DNA of 64,000 bases from JAJYVT01 sp035534455 (lineage in GTDB: Bacteria; Actinomycetota; Acidimicrobiia; Acidimicrobiales; RAAP-2), in the NCBI GenBank assembly GCA_035534455.1, contig DATLRV010000007.1:62001-126000 (forward strand), in the 5' to 3' direction. The number at the start of each line of letters is the position of its first letter. The first letter of the stretch is position 1. A program made the position numbers and the translations under genes. Positions 49,977 to 58,290 of the stretch are shown here, piece by piece. Under the pieces are notes generated by a model that was not told the origin of the DNA, did not search any database, and worked only from the letters and a program-made list of their open reading frames with translations.

Positions 49977-49996
49977 TTGACTGATCGTTCAGTCTA
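49977..49996. promoter_or_regulatory. TetR-type operator 3, between divergent FAD oxidoreductase and tetR
   Basis: TTGACTGATCGTTCAGTCTA, containing GACTG-ATCGTT-CAGTC. For tetR it covers the -35 region of the -10 TATGGT (50008-50013), which ends 6 nt before the GTG at 50020. On the minus strand TAGACT inside it may be the -10 of the oxidoreductase operon. Confidence 0.82.
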
Positions 49997-50019
49997 ATTC
50001 TGCTTGCTATGGTGCACAA

Positions 50020-50688
50020 GTGACGACCGGCGCGGAGGAGCCCCGAAGGGTCCAGATGCTCACGGCCGCGCTGGAGGTGGTCGTCGAACGCGGCTTCGCC
50101 GAGACCCGGATCTCCGACGTCGCCGTGCGCGCCGGGGTGAGTCCCGCCCTCGTCATCTACTACTTCAAGACGAAGGACAACCTCCTCGCGGATGCGATGC
50201 GCTGGTCAGAGGACGCGTGGTACGCGGAGATGGCGGCGCGCACCTCCGCGCTGCCCACCGGCGCCGCGCGGCTCGAAGAGGTCGTGTCGATGTCGTGCCT
50301 GCCCGGCACGTCCGGGCCCACCGAGGAGTCCTGGGCGGTCTGGCTTGACCTGTGGGCACAGGCCCTGCGCAACCCGGTGGTGCGGGCCGTGCGCGAGGAG
50401 TTCGACGAGCACTTCCGCCAGACGATCCGCGACATCGTCCGGTTCGGCCAGGAGCGCGGGGAGTTCGCGGCGGTGGACGGCGACGACTTCGCCGTCGGGT
50501 TCAGCGCGGTCCTCGACGGGCTCGCCATCCAGATCGCGCTCGGCGACCCCGTCGTCGACGCGCATCGCGCGTTCACCCTCGCGATGCACCTCGCGGCGCA
50601 ACAGCTCGGCTTCGACTGGGAGAGCCCGCGAAAGGGCGGTGGGCGCCGGGGCAAGGCGCGGAGCGTGGCGCGGAGCGTGGCGCGCTGA
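50020..50688 (+). CDS. TetR-family regulator, probable repressor of the GACTG-N6-CAGTC regulon
   Basis: 222 residues. N-terminal HTH: MLTAALEVVVERGFAETRIS, then VAVRAGVSPALVIYYFKTKD. The C-terminal part (WAVWLDLWAQALRNPVVRAV, then FAVGFSAVLDGLAIQIALGD) follows the BetI-type ligand domain. GTG start 6 nt after TATGGT, with operator 3 just upstream, so it likely represses itself and the surrounding genes. The last 12 residues are an ARSV repeat encoded by a 12-bp tandem duplication. The inducer is unknown; a betaine-like or amine compound fits the neighbours. Confidence 0.9.
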   Translation: MTTGAEEPRRVQMLTAALEVVVERGFAETRISDVAVRAGVSPALVIYYFKTKDNLLADAMRWSEDAWYAEMAARTSALPTGAARLEEVVSMSCLPGTSGPTEESWAVWLDLWAQALRNPVVRAVREEFDEHFRQTIRDIVRFGQERGEFAAVDGDDFAVGFSAVLDGLAIQIALGDPVVDAHRAFTLAMHLAAQQLGFDWESPRKGGGRRGKARSVARSVAR

Positions 50689-50721
50689 CGCGACCCGGGC
50701 GCGGCCGGCGCCGGCTCTCGC

Positions 50722-52575
50722 TCAGTGCGTCTTGTACCAGCGCATCGGCAGCATTGTGCCGTACGGGCTCAGTGCCCATCCCTTGAGTGTGCGCTTCACG
50801 ACGGCGACGAGGTCCTGAAGTGGCCACCACAGCGACGCGACGTTCTTCGAGAGGTAGTTCTCGTCCGCGTACAGCGTGCCGAACCCGGCCTTCGAGTCGG
50901 CCGCGTCGATGAGGCGCTGGGCCGTGGCTGTGAAGTACCCGCCGGCCCAGTAGTTCCCCTTGCCGAACTGGTTGTCGCCGGTCGGGACGTTCTGGTACTG
51001 GCCGTAGTTCCACATGTAGCCGGAGTACCCGGCGATCCCGTACTTGCACGGCGGTGTTGTGGGGCACACCCCCGCGATCGACGCCAGCGTGTTGTACGGC
51101 TCCCCCCGCAGCGAGATGTCGAACCCGGCCTTCTTCGCCGCCGTCCCGAACGCGGAGACCTCCTGGACGAAGGCTGTTGTGCCGGTCTCGTATATGAAGG
51201 GGAAGCTGAGCGTGCGCCCCTTCGCGATGCCCGTCCCGCAGTCGTGCAGGCCCTTCCCGGCGTGCCTGCAGACCTCGACGCCGTTCGAGTTCTTGGTCCA
51301 GCCGTGCTTGGTGAGGAGCCTGGTGGCCGCCGTGACGCTGTAGGGATACGGGTCCTTGCGCAGGGCGGGGCTCACGTACTTGGAGCCCGGGTAGGTCGAG
51401 ACCACGCCGTAGTCGGGAATGCCGTAGCCGCGGAGCGCCTTGGAGATGTAGAGGTGCTGTGTCACGAGGTGCTGGAGCGCCTGGCGGATGTAGAGCTGCT
51501 TGACGAGCGGCCCCCATGTCTTCGACGAGTACCCGAACTCCATGTCCTCGTTGTAGAAGAGCTTCCACGGCACGATGCGGTAGCCGTGGCTCTTGAAGTA
51601 GGAGGCTTCCGAGAGACTGCTCAGGGGCAGGAGGCCGAATGTGATCCCGCCGGCCCGCAGGGCGTTGACCTCTGCCGTGCCTGTTGTGAAGACCACGATC
51701 TTGTACCCCGCGAGGCGCGGGGGTGTCGGACCGCTGTAGTGCGTGTTGGCCACCATCGACGTGGTGTACGTGACCGGGTCGTACGTCGAGATCACCCACG
51801 GCCCGTCGACGGTCTTCCAGAGCGGGTTGCTCGCGTAGGTCCTCCGGGCTTTCGCCTGCGAGAACAGGAAGTGGAAGACCCCCTTGGCGCCCGACGGCGT
51901 CGCAGCCGCGCCGTTGACCGCACATGTCGCGCACGTCTTGTCCCATGCCTGCTCTGGCAGGGGGTAGATCCACGTCAGCTGGTTGCCGGTGAACCAGGTG
52001 GGGTTGTAGGCGTGGTTCAGGTGGAGGACGAACGTGGAGGCGTCGGGATAGGTGACGCTCGAGATGTCGTCGGGGAGCTCGCCCGGGAGGTAGTCACCGA
52101 GCGCGTGCTTGTTGGCGTCCTCGAGCTCGAAGAAGAACTTCACGTCTGTCGACGTCACCTTGGTGCCGTCGGACCACGTGAAGTCGGGGTTCATGTGGAC
52201 GGTCACCACGGTGTCGTTTGTGGAGTAGACCGGGGCCTGGCCGATCGAGAGCTTGTAGTCGATGCCGGTCGTCGCCGTGTACCCGACCGAGTAGAGGGGC
52301 AGCCAGCTCCCCTCGAGCACGTCCCAGTTCCACACCTCGTTGCCGGCCTGGTTCAGGAGCGGGAGGATCCACGTGAAGTCCTCGCCTGTGAGGAGGGCGT
52401 AGGTGGCCGTGTTCCCGGAGGCCTTGGAGCTGTGCGGGCTCGCGCCGGCGTCGAGCGGTGCAGCCGCGACGCCGGCCCCCGCCGCCGTCAGGACGCACGT
52501 CAGGCCCGCTGCGACCGCCACGGCGCACCGTCGACGTCGTGCGCCCCGGGATCTCGTCGACCGCGTGCTCCTCAT
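50722..52575 (-). CDS. Family 5 extracellular substrate-binding protein (oligopeptide/nickel type)
   Basis: 617 residues. Signal peptide (RRRRCAVAVAAGLTCVLTAA, no lipobox Cys at the right place), then an SBP_bac_5 fold: YALLTGEDFTWILPLLNQAG, VHMNPDFTWSDGTKVTSTDV and TWIYPLPEQAWDK. It should capture a peptide-like or cationic solute outside the cell; no permease or ATPase genes are adjacent. ATG 52575 has a G-run just upstream; the frame is open to 52677 but the extension overlaps operator 4. Uses ACA threonine codons often, unlike most genes here. Confidence 0.88.
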   Translation of the reverse strand: MRSTRSTRSRGARRRRCAVAVAAGLTCVLTAAGAGVAAAPLDAGASPHSSKASGNTATYALLTGEDFTWILPLLNQAGNEVWNWDVLEGSWLPLYSVGYTATTGIDYKLSIGQAPVYSTNDTVVTVHMNPDFTWSDGTKVTSTDVKFFFELEDANKHALGDYLPGELPDDISSVTYPDASTFVLHLNHAYNPTWFTGNQLTWIYPLPEQAWDKTCATCAVNGAAATPSGAKGVFHFLFSQAKARRTYASNPLWKTVDGPWVISTYDPVTYTTSMVANTHYSGPTPPRLAGYKIVVFTTGTAEVNALRAGGITFGLLPLSSLSEASYFKSHGYRIVPWKLFYNEDMEFGYSSKTWGPLVKQLYIRQALQHLVTQHLYISKALRGYGIPDYGVVSTYPGSKYVSPALRKDPYPYSVTAATRLLTKHGWTKNSNGVEVCRHAGKGLHDCGTGIAKGRTLSFPFIYETGTTAFVQEVSAFGTAAKKAGFDISLRGEPYNTLASIAGVCPTTPPCKYGIAGYSGYMWNYGQYQNVPTGDNQFGKGNYWAGGYFTATAQRLIDAADSKAGFGTLYADENYLSKNVASLWWPLQDLVAVVKRTLKGWALSPYGTMLPMRWYKTH

Positions 52576-52673
52576 CTGCCCCCCTGTCGCGTCCGAGCCG
52601 GATCCGGCACCACCGCGGCGCATCGTCGCTACTCGCTGCCGCTCCCTCCGACCGTGTTCGGCCTCTCGCCTCC

Positions 52674-52693
52674 TCAACTGAACCGTCAGTCAA
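52674..52693 (-). promoter_or_regulatory. TetR-type operator 4, upstream of the binding-protein gene
   Basis: On the minus strand TTGACTGACGGTTCAGTTGA; one arm has a single mismatch (CAGTT for CAGTC). It lies about 100 bp before the ATG at 52575 and just after the aminotransferase stop. Confidence 0.72.
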
Positions 52694-52696
52694 TAG

Positions 52697-54115
52697 TCAA
52701 GCAAGTCTGCTTCCCGCGCGCAACGTCTCGCCCACGGCGACGGCGAAGCGCTCGAAGTTGTCCGCGAACCGGTCAGCGTCGTCCGTTCCGTGCTGCACCG
52801 ACAGCATCCACTGCTCGGTTTTCCCCCACGGGGGCAGGAAGACCCCGTGGTTGTGCTGGACCAGCCAGTGCAGGTGATTGAAGCGGTCGTCGACTCGGAG
52901 GAAGTCCCGGTAATTGCGCACGGGCGACGTCGCAAAGGTGACGCACCCCTTGGCGCCGATCGACACGAGGTGCGCGGGGAGCCCGTGGCGGTCGATCGAC
53001 GCGGTCACCGCCTGCCCGATGCGGGCGCGAAGCGTGGCGATGTGGTCGTAGGCGGCCTCGGTCGCGACGTGCTCGAGCACGGCGCGGCTGGCGGCCATCG
53101 AGAGCGGGTTGCCGTTGAAGGTGCCGACCATCTCGTAGTCGCCGGTGGCCACGTGCGTCATCACCTCGGCCGTCGCCCCCACCGCGCCCGTGATGAGGCC
53201 GCCGCCGAGCGATTTCGCCAGGCAGACGATGTCGGGGGAGACCCCGAAGAGACCGGTGGCGCCGCCGGGCCCGACCGTGAGGCCCGTCTTCACTTCGTCG
53301 AAGCACAGCAGTGCGCCGTGGTCGTGGAGGAGCGACCGGAGCCCCTCGAGGTAGCCGCCGGCGGGGGAGACGATCCCGGCGTTCATCATGATCGGTTCGA
53401 CGATCATCCCGGCGACGCGTCCCCGATGTTCCTCGAGCAGCCGGGCGACGCACTCGAGGTCGTTGTAGGTGGCCACGAGGGTGAGCGAGGTGATGGCCGC
53501 GGGGATGCCGCTCGACGCTGCCACCGAGCGGGGGTGCTCGATCGGCCCGAGGTCGTCGTCTTCGTCCGGGGCCACGGAGACCTGCGCCGAGTCGTGGTGC
53601 CCGTGGTAGCAGCCCTCCACCTTCACGATCAGGTCACGGCCGGTCACCGCCCGCATCAGGTGGACCGCATCCATGGTGGCCTCGGTGCCCGAGTTCGTGA
53701 ACCGCCAGAGGGGGAGTCCGAAGCGCCCCGCAAGCTGCTCGGCGACCACGATGGCGTCCTCGTTGGGTTGGGCGAAGTGGGTGCCCTCGCGCACCTGACG
53801 GGTGACGGCCTCGACGATGGCGGGGTGCGCATGGCCCGCGAGGCCGGCGCCGTAGCCGCCGTGGAGGTCGACGTACTCGTTGCCGTCGACATCGACGATC
53901 TTCGAGCCGTGGCCACGCGCGATGAACACGGGTTGCGGTCGCGTGATCTGCCAGCTGCTGGTGACGCCGCCGGCGAGGCTTGCGAGTGCCCGGGCGTGGA
54001 GGGCGTGCGACCTTGGCTGCCGGGCGACGAACGCCCGTTCCTGCTCGTCGGTGAGCTGGTCGATCGTGACATCGCCCGCGGTGGCGGAGCGAGGGGGGGT
54101 GCTGTCGAGGAGCAC
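52697..54115 (-). CDS. Class III aminotransferase, glutamate-1-semialdehyde aminomutase-like
   Basis: 472 residues. Family signatures: GNEYVDLHGGYGAGLAGHAH, NSGTEATMDAVHLMRA, CYHGHHDSAQVS, CFDEVKTGL and the PLP lysine in CLAKSLGGGLITG. Not the heme-pathway enzyme by context; more likely transaminates an amine substrate. Start chosen as GTG 54115 with GGAG 7 nt upstream; an ATG at 54169 in the centre of operator 5 is in frame and would add 18 residues without homology. Confidence 0.88.
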   Translation of the reverse strand: MLLDSTPPRSATAGDVTIDQLTDEQERAFVARQPRSHALHARALASLAGGVTSSWQITRPQPVFIARGHGSKIVDVDGNEYVDLHGGYGAGLAGHAHPAIVEAVTRQVREGTHFAQPNEDAIVVAEQLAGRFGLPLWRFTNSGTEATMDAVHLMRAVTGRDLIVKVEGCYHGHHDSAQVSVAPDEDDDLGPIEHPRSVAASSGIPAAITSLTLVATYNDLECVARLLEEHRGRVAGMIVEPIMMNAGIVSPAGGYLEGLRSLLHDHGALLCFDEVKTGLTVGPGGATGLFGVSPDIVCLAKSLGGGLITGAVGATAEVMTHVATGDYEMVGTFNGNPLSMAASRAVLEHVATEAAYDHIATLRARIGQAVTASIDRHGLPAHLVSIGAKGCVTFATSPVRNYRDFLRVDDRFNHLHWLVQHNHGVFLPPWGKTEQWMLSVQHGTDDADRFADNFERFAVAVGETLRAGSRLA

Positions 54116-54157
54116 GATGGGACTCCGTTCCCAAGGTCCTGGGGGCCTTGACGGTGT

Positions 54158-54177
54158 TTGACTGAACATTCAGTCTA
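54158..54177. promoter_or_regulatory. TetR-type operator 5, upstream of the aminotransferase gene
   Basis: TTGACTGAACATTCAGTCTA, containing GACTG-AACATT-CAGTC. On the minus strand TAGACT in it could be the -10 of the aminotransferase gene. Confidence 0.8.
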
Positions 54178-54229
54178 GAGGGGCCTCGCCCGGCCCGGCA
54201 AGGGCCGCCCCGCAAGAGGGCGCCGGACC

Positions 54230-54829
54230 TCAGATGGGAGCGACTGTGGCGTAGTCCGCGCGGTCGAGCGGGCCGGCGTTCAGTGTTCCCTTTCCGGTGG
54301 GGACCTTCGCGCGTTTCCCGTCGATGCGGATCGTGACCGATTGGATCCCCGGGAGCGCGGTCAGGGTGTAGACGAGCTGCGCCGCGGCGATGACCTGGTC
54401 CGCGCCGGCGAGCTTCGTGAACGCGCCGGTGACGTTCACGGTGATGTCTGTTGTGCTGAGGCGCCCGAGCGTGAGCGGCGCCGCGGTCGAGATGGGGCTC
54501 TGCCAGTTCTGGGCGGCCTCCGCGGACGTCGGTCCTGCGGTGAGCGCGACGAGGACGCGTCCTGCCGAGACCGGCACCGGGACCTCGCGGCTGACGGCGA
54601 CCAGGCTCTGCGGGCCGTCCAGGTAGATCGTCACGTACTGCCCCCGACGTGTCGGCGACGTCGTCGGTGGGGACTTGTGGAGCAACCCGAACGGCACCTG
54701 CTTGGGGCTCACCCGCGTGGGTGACGCGTTCACGGCCAGCCCGCACGCCGAGACGAGCACCGAGAAGACCGCCACCCACACCAGAGACGCTGCCCGGCGG
54801 GACGACGGCCGCCGTGCCGGCCCGGTCAC
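54230..54829 (-). CDS. GerMN-domain lipoprotein (short LpqB-like)
   Basis: 199 residues. Lipoprotein signal with lipobox VSAC at Cys29. One GerMN domain: VTIYLDGPQSLVAVSREVPV, VLVALTAGPTSAEAAQNWQS, then VNVTGAFTKLAG and LTALPGIQSVTIRIDG. It sits third in the response regulator-kinase-lipoprotein order of mtrA-mtrB-lpqB, but mycobacterial LpqB has a large beta-propeller that is missing here. GTG start overlaps the kinase stop by 4 bases. Probably modulates the kinase from outside the membrane. Confidence 0.85.
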   Translation of the reverse strand: MTGPARRPSSRRAASLVWVAVFSVLVSACGLAVNASPTRVSPKQVPFGLLHKSPPTTSPTRRGQYVTIYLDGPQSLVAVSREVPVPVSAGRVLVALTAGPTSAEAAQNWQSPISTAAPLTLGRLSTTDITVNVTGAFTKLAGADQVIAAAQLVYTLTALPGIQSVTIRIDGKRAKVPTGKGTLNAGPLDRADYATVAPI

Positions 54830-56214
54830 CCCGTCACCACGGGGAGCTGGACGCTGATCCGGGTACCGCCGGCGGGACTCTGCTCGATGCGGACGGTCCC
54901 GGCGTGCGCCTTCACATGCTCGGCCACGAGTGCGAGGCCCAGACCGGATCCCGCCGTGTCCCCGCGCTTGCCCGACGCCGCCCCGCGGTAGAAGCGGTCG
55001 AAGACGCGATCGCGATCGGCGAGCGGGATTCCCGGGCCCGCATCGTCGACGGAGATGGTGGCCCAGGTGCCGTCGGGGCGTTCGTCGAGGCGGACGTCCA
55101 CACCAACCGCGCCACCGGCATGTGTTTCCGCGTTGTCGAGCAGATTCAGGATCACCTGTTGCAGGCGGCGCTTGTCGCCGCGCACGAGCGACTCGCGGGC
55201 TTCGGGCGTCATCGTGACGGGGATGCCGGGGTCGTAGCCGTCCACGGTGACCTCGACCAGGCCGCCGAGCGGCACGTCGGTGAAGTGGAGGACTGCCGCG
55301 CCGGCGTCGATGCTCGCGATCTCGAGCAGCTCCTGCACCATCGTCGAGAAGCGGTCGACCTCGACGTGCAAGGTGTCGACGGCCTTCACCCCGCCCGCAG
55401 GGAGCTGGGACTTGTACGAGTCGAGCAGCTCGACGGACGCGCCGATCGTGGTGAGGGGTGAGCGCAGCTCGTGGGTGACGTCGGAGGCGAAGCGCGCGTC
55501 ACGTTCGATGCGGTCCTGGAGGGCCGTCACCATGCCGTTGAACGATGTCACGAGCGGCTGGAGGTCGGGGTCGGCGGGGACGCGACGATCCAGGGTCCCC
55601 CCTGCGATCTCGGTCGCGGCATCGACCACTTCGGTCAGCGGTCGTACCAGCCGCCGGCTGAGCAGCCACCCCGCGAGCGCGCCGCCCACCGTGGTGGCGA
55701 TCGCCACCGTCGTGAGCACCGTCCCGAGCACCTGGAGCGTGGATGCGAGGTCTGTGAGCGGGTGCTCCTCGAAGTACGCCACGTTGATCGAGGGGATGGG
55801 AACGCCGACGACCAGCGTGAGCACCCCGTCGAGCATCACGCGCTGATCGGCGACGTCGCCGCGCACGACCGTCCGGCTGAGGTCCTTCGGGATGGCCGTG
55901 CCGCTGACCGTGGCGGAGCTCGAGTACCACAGTCCCTGCCGGTAGATGAACGCGTGCACCCCGTTCTCGGGCGCGACGGCGGACAGCGCCCCTGCGATCT
56001 TGGCGGAGGGGGCGCCGAGCTCGAGCTTGACGAGCCTGGCATTGACGAACGTCTGGTGCAGGATGCTCTTCGTCCGCTGGGAGACCAGTTGGCGCCGGAC
56101 GAAGTAGAAGGTGCTGATCGCCAGGACGGCGGAGACCAGGGCGGCACCGATCGAGAAGGTGAGGATGACACGCGCCTGCAGCCCGAACCGCCGCCGGCGG
56201 CTGCCCGCGCTCAC
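54826..56214 (-). CDS. mtrB: Sensor histidine kinase, MtrB-like
   Basis: 462 residues. First membrane helix about 15-37, extracytoplasmic sensor of about 120 residues, second helix about 160-185, HAMP, HisKA with the phospho-accepting His near 248 (FASDVTHELRSPLTT), and HATPase_c with N-box NLLDNAETH and G-boxes VDDAGPGIP and GSGLGLALV. GTG start overlaps the response regulator stop (GTGA). In actinobacteria MtrB-MtrA controls cell division and wall genes; assignment rests on gene order and layout. Confidence 0.87.
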   Translation of the reverse strand: MSAGSRRRRFGLQARVILTFSIGAALVSAVLAISTFYFVRRQLVSQRTKSILHQTFVNARLVKLELGAPSAKIAGALSAVAPENGVHAFIYRQGLWYSSSATVSGTAIPKDLSRTVVRGDVADQRVMLDGVLTLVVGVPIPSINVAYFEEHPLTDLASTLQVLGTVLTTVAIATTVGGALAGWLLSRRLVRPLTEVVDAATEIAGGTLDRRVPADPDLQPLVTSFNGMVTALQDRIERDARFASDVTHELRSPLTTIGASVELLDSYKSQLPAGGVKAVDTLHVEVDRFSTMVQELLEIASIDAGAAVLHFTDVPLGGLVEVTVDGYDPGIPVTMTPEARESLVRGDKRRLQQVILNLLDNAETHAGGAVGVDVRLDERPDGTWATISVDDAGPGIPLADRDRVFDRFYRGAASGKRGDTAGSGLGLALVAEHVKAHAGTVRIEQSPAGGTRISVQLPVVTG

Positions 56215-56906
56215 GGGACGAGCTTGTAGCCGAGGCCCCGGACGGTGACGATGAGTTCGGGGTTAGAAGGATCTCGCTCGATCTTCGTCCGCAACCCGCT
56301 GATGTGGTAGTCGACGAGCCGATCGTCGCCGAAGAAGTCGTAGCCCCAGACCCGTTCGAGGAGCTGGGCGCGCGAGACCACCCAGCCGGGCGTGTCCGCG
56401 AGCTCGCACAGCACCCGGAACTGCGTGAGGGTCAGGGGCACCTCCTCGCCGCCTCTGCGTACCACCCCGGCTTCGCGGTGGAGCTCGATGTCACCGAACC
56501 GCTGCGCGCGGTCTTCGGGGGCCGTCGCCGTGTTGCCCCGGCGCAGCAAGGCACGGATCCGCGCGGAGAGCTCCTTTGCGACCACGGGCTTCACGACGTA
56601 GTCGTCCGCCCCGGCCTCGAGACCCGCGACCACGTCGTGGGTGTCGCCACTGGCGGTGACCATGGCGATCGGGACGTTGGTCGAGCGCCGGATCGCCCGG
56701 GTGACCTCGAAGCCGTCCATGTCGGGCAGTCGGAGGTCGACCAGCACCATGTCCGCGCCGCCCTCTTCGAGCCGGCGGAGTCCCTCCTCGCCGCTACGGG
56801 CTTCGACGACCTCGTAGCCCTCCTGCTGGAGCGACAGGGCCAGGACCCCCCGCATGTGGTCATCGTCCTCGATGAACAGGATCCGGCGAGCCACCCCTCG
56901 TCCCAC
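56211..56906 (-). CDS. mtrA: OmpR-family response regulator, MtrA-like
   Basis: 231 residues. Receiver domain with acidic pocket FIEDDDH, phospho-Asp57 in MVLVDLRLPDMDG and Lys in DDYVVKPV; C-terminal winged helix with VPLTLTQFRVLCELADTPGW and DYHISGLRTKIERD. First gene of a three-gene overlapping operon with the kinase and the lipoprotein. Start is uncertain between GTG 56906 and GTG 56894; neither has an ideally spaced ribosome binding site. Confidence 0.9.
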   Translation of the reverse strand: MGRGVARRILFIEDDDHMRGVLALSLQQEGYEVVEARSGEEGLRRLEEGGADMVLVDLRLPDMDGFEVTRAIRRSTNVPIAMVTASGDTHDVVAGLEAGADDYVVKPVVAKELSARIRALLRRGNTATAPEDRAQRFGDIELHREAGVVRRGGEEVPLTLTQFRVLCELADTPGWVVSRAQLLERVWGYDFFGDDRLVDYHISGLRTKIERDPSNPELIVTVRGLGYKLVP

Positions 56907-57140
56907 CTCCGGTCTGTGCGTGCGCGTCCGTGCGTGCGCGTCTGTTGGCCATCGCGACGGAAGGCGGCGAGCCCGTCGCCCGCCGCTTCCCCACGAGTCT
57001 CGCCGAGTCTGGCCGGACCGCGGGGGAACCTTTCGTCAGTGCAACGATTGTAACTCGATTGTAACGCCCGGCACGAGGGATTCCAGACCCCTCCTGCGAC
57101 GCTGCTCGTCGTCAAGCACGTCGACGTGAGGAGCGCAGGC

Positions 57141-57938
57141 ATGACGTGGGTGCAGGGGAGGGCTCGGGTGAAGTCGGAAGAGGAGCCGACCGGACTGATG
57201 GTCGTGCCGCCGGACGCCTCCGCGGCGGAGCTCGGCGGTGCACGGTCCCGAACGAACTGGGGGAGGGGAGCCTTCGCGGCGCTCATCGCCGCGGCCCTCG
57301 CGCTCGGGGCCGGTGGCATGGCGCTCGGCGTCATCGCCCTCGTTCGAGCGCCTGCGCCCTCCCACGGCCTTGTCGGGCCAGCCGGACCCCAAGGTGCCCA
57401 GGGGACCCAAGGCCCGCAGGGGGTCCAAGGCCTGGTAGGCCCGCAAGGGCCTGCCGGGCCCTCGGGCCCGGAGGGCGCGACCGGTCCGGCCGGGCCCGCA
57501 GGTGCCCGAGGTCCGGCCGGAAAGGCCGGAGCTCCCGGAACGATCGCCGCAAGCACGGTGGTGGACGCTTCGACGCTGAAGACCGGGGCGGACCCCGTCA
57601 CCGGGACCACGTTGAGCGCCGTGACGTCGTGCCCGTCCGGCCAGGTGGTGCTCGGAGGGGGCGGCCGCGTGAATGCGACGGAGCCGAAGAAGTCGTCGTC
57701 GGCCACTGCCGCCTCGTCGTCGGCCACAGCCGCCGGCACGACGTCGTCGGGCGGCTCGACACGAAGGGGCTCCGGTTCCACAGGTACGGGTGCAGGTGCC
57801 GCGAAGCAGGGGACCGTCGCGCTCGAGTCCTCCTACCCGGTCACCAACGGCTGGCGGAGCATCGCTGTCGTCTCGAGCACGCTCACGGGCGGTGAGGTGA
57901 TGACCCTTCAGCCCTACGTCCTCTGCGGGAAGAAGTAG
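57141..57938 (+). CDS. Membrane-anchored collagen-like protein
   Basis: 265 residues. Cytoplasmic N-terminus of about 45 residues, one transmembrane helix (FAALIAAALALGAGGMALGV), then about 19 Gly-X-Y triplets (GPAGPQGAQGTQGPQG and further) forming a probable triple helix, and a C-terminal domain with two cysteines and a Ser/Thr/Gly-rich insertion. ATG 57141 has AGGAG 7 nt upstream. Collagen-like stalks usually trimerise and present an end domain; function unknown. Diverges from the mtrAB-like operon. Confidence 0.85.
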   Translation: MTWVQGRARVKSEEEPTGLMVVPPDASAAELGGARSRTNWGRGAFAALIAAALALGAGGMALGVIALVRAPAPSHGLVGPAGPQGAQGTQGPQGVQGLVGPQGPAGPSGPEGATGPAGPAGARGPAGKAGAPGTIAASTVVDASTLKTGADPVTGTTLSAVTSCPSGQVVLGGGGRVNATEPKKSSSATAASSSATAAGTTSSGGSTRRGSGSTGTGAGAAKQGTVALESSYPVTNGWRSIAVVSSTLTGGEVMTLQPYVLCGKK

Positions 57939-57959
57939 CCCCAGCGGCCGAACACGTCG

Positions 57960-58290
57960 CTCGGACCGCCTCATCCGATGGGTCCGGTCGGTGCCTTCCC
58001 GGTACGGCCCGCGAGTCGCCCCGCTTCAAGAGCTTGCCGGAGGGGTTGCGCCCGAGGGAGTCGGTGAAGTCGACCGATTTCGGGCACTTGTAGCCCGCAA
58101 GCCGTTCCCTGCAGGCGGCGATGAGAGCAGCAGGGTTCACAACAGGTTGTCGTTGGTCTGGCGCACCGGTCGTGGAGATGGGCGAAGGTGCGTAGGTCGC
58201 CGCCGCACTCGATGGCGACGGCGTCGGGGCGCAGCCGCGCGTGGACGCGGATGTCGTCCGCCGGGCAGCGGATTCCAGGATCGAGCGACG
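57960..58290 (-). pseudogene. Deleted remnant of an AMP-binding acyl-CoA ligase
   Basis: The start of the gene (about DDIRVHARLRPDAVAIECGG) lies near 58200-58270 and the end (AACRERLAGYKCPKSVDF, then LGRNPSGKLLKR) near 58040-58140, in different frames; about 400 codons with the nucleotide-binding motifs are missing. After LLKR a further frame change restores RGPYREG, typical for the C-terminus. Fills most of the 57939-58403 interval. Confidence 0.65.

Noticed and set aside
50020..50688. Naming the TetR gene betI
   Set aside because: The ligand domain resembles BetI, but no betA/betB choline genes are adjacent and the operator differs from what I know for BetI.
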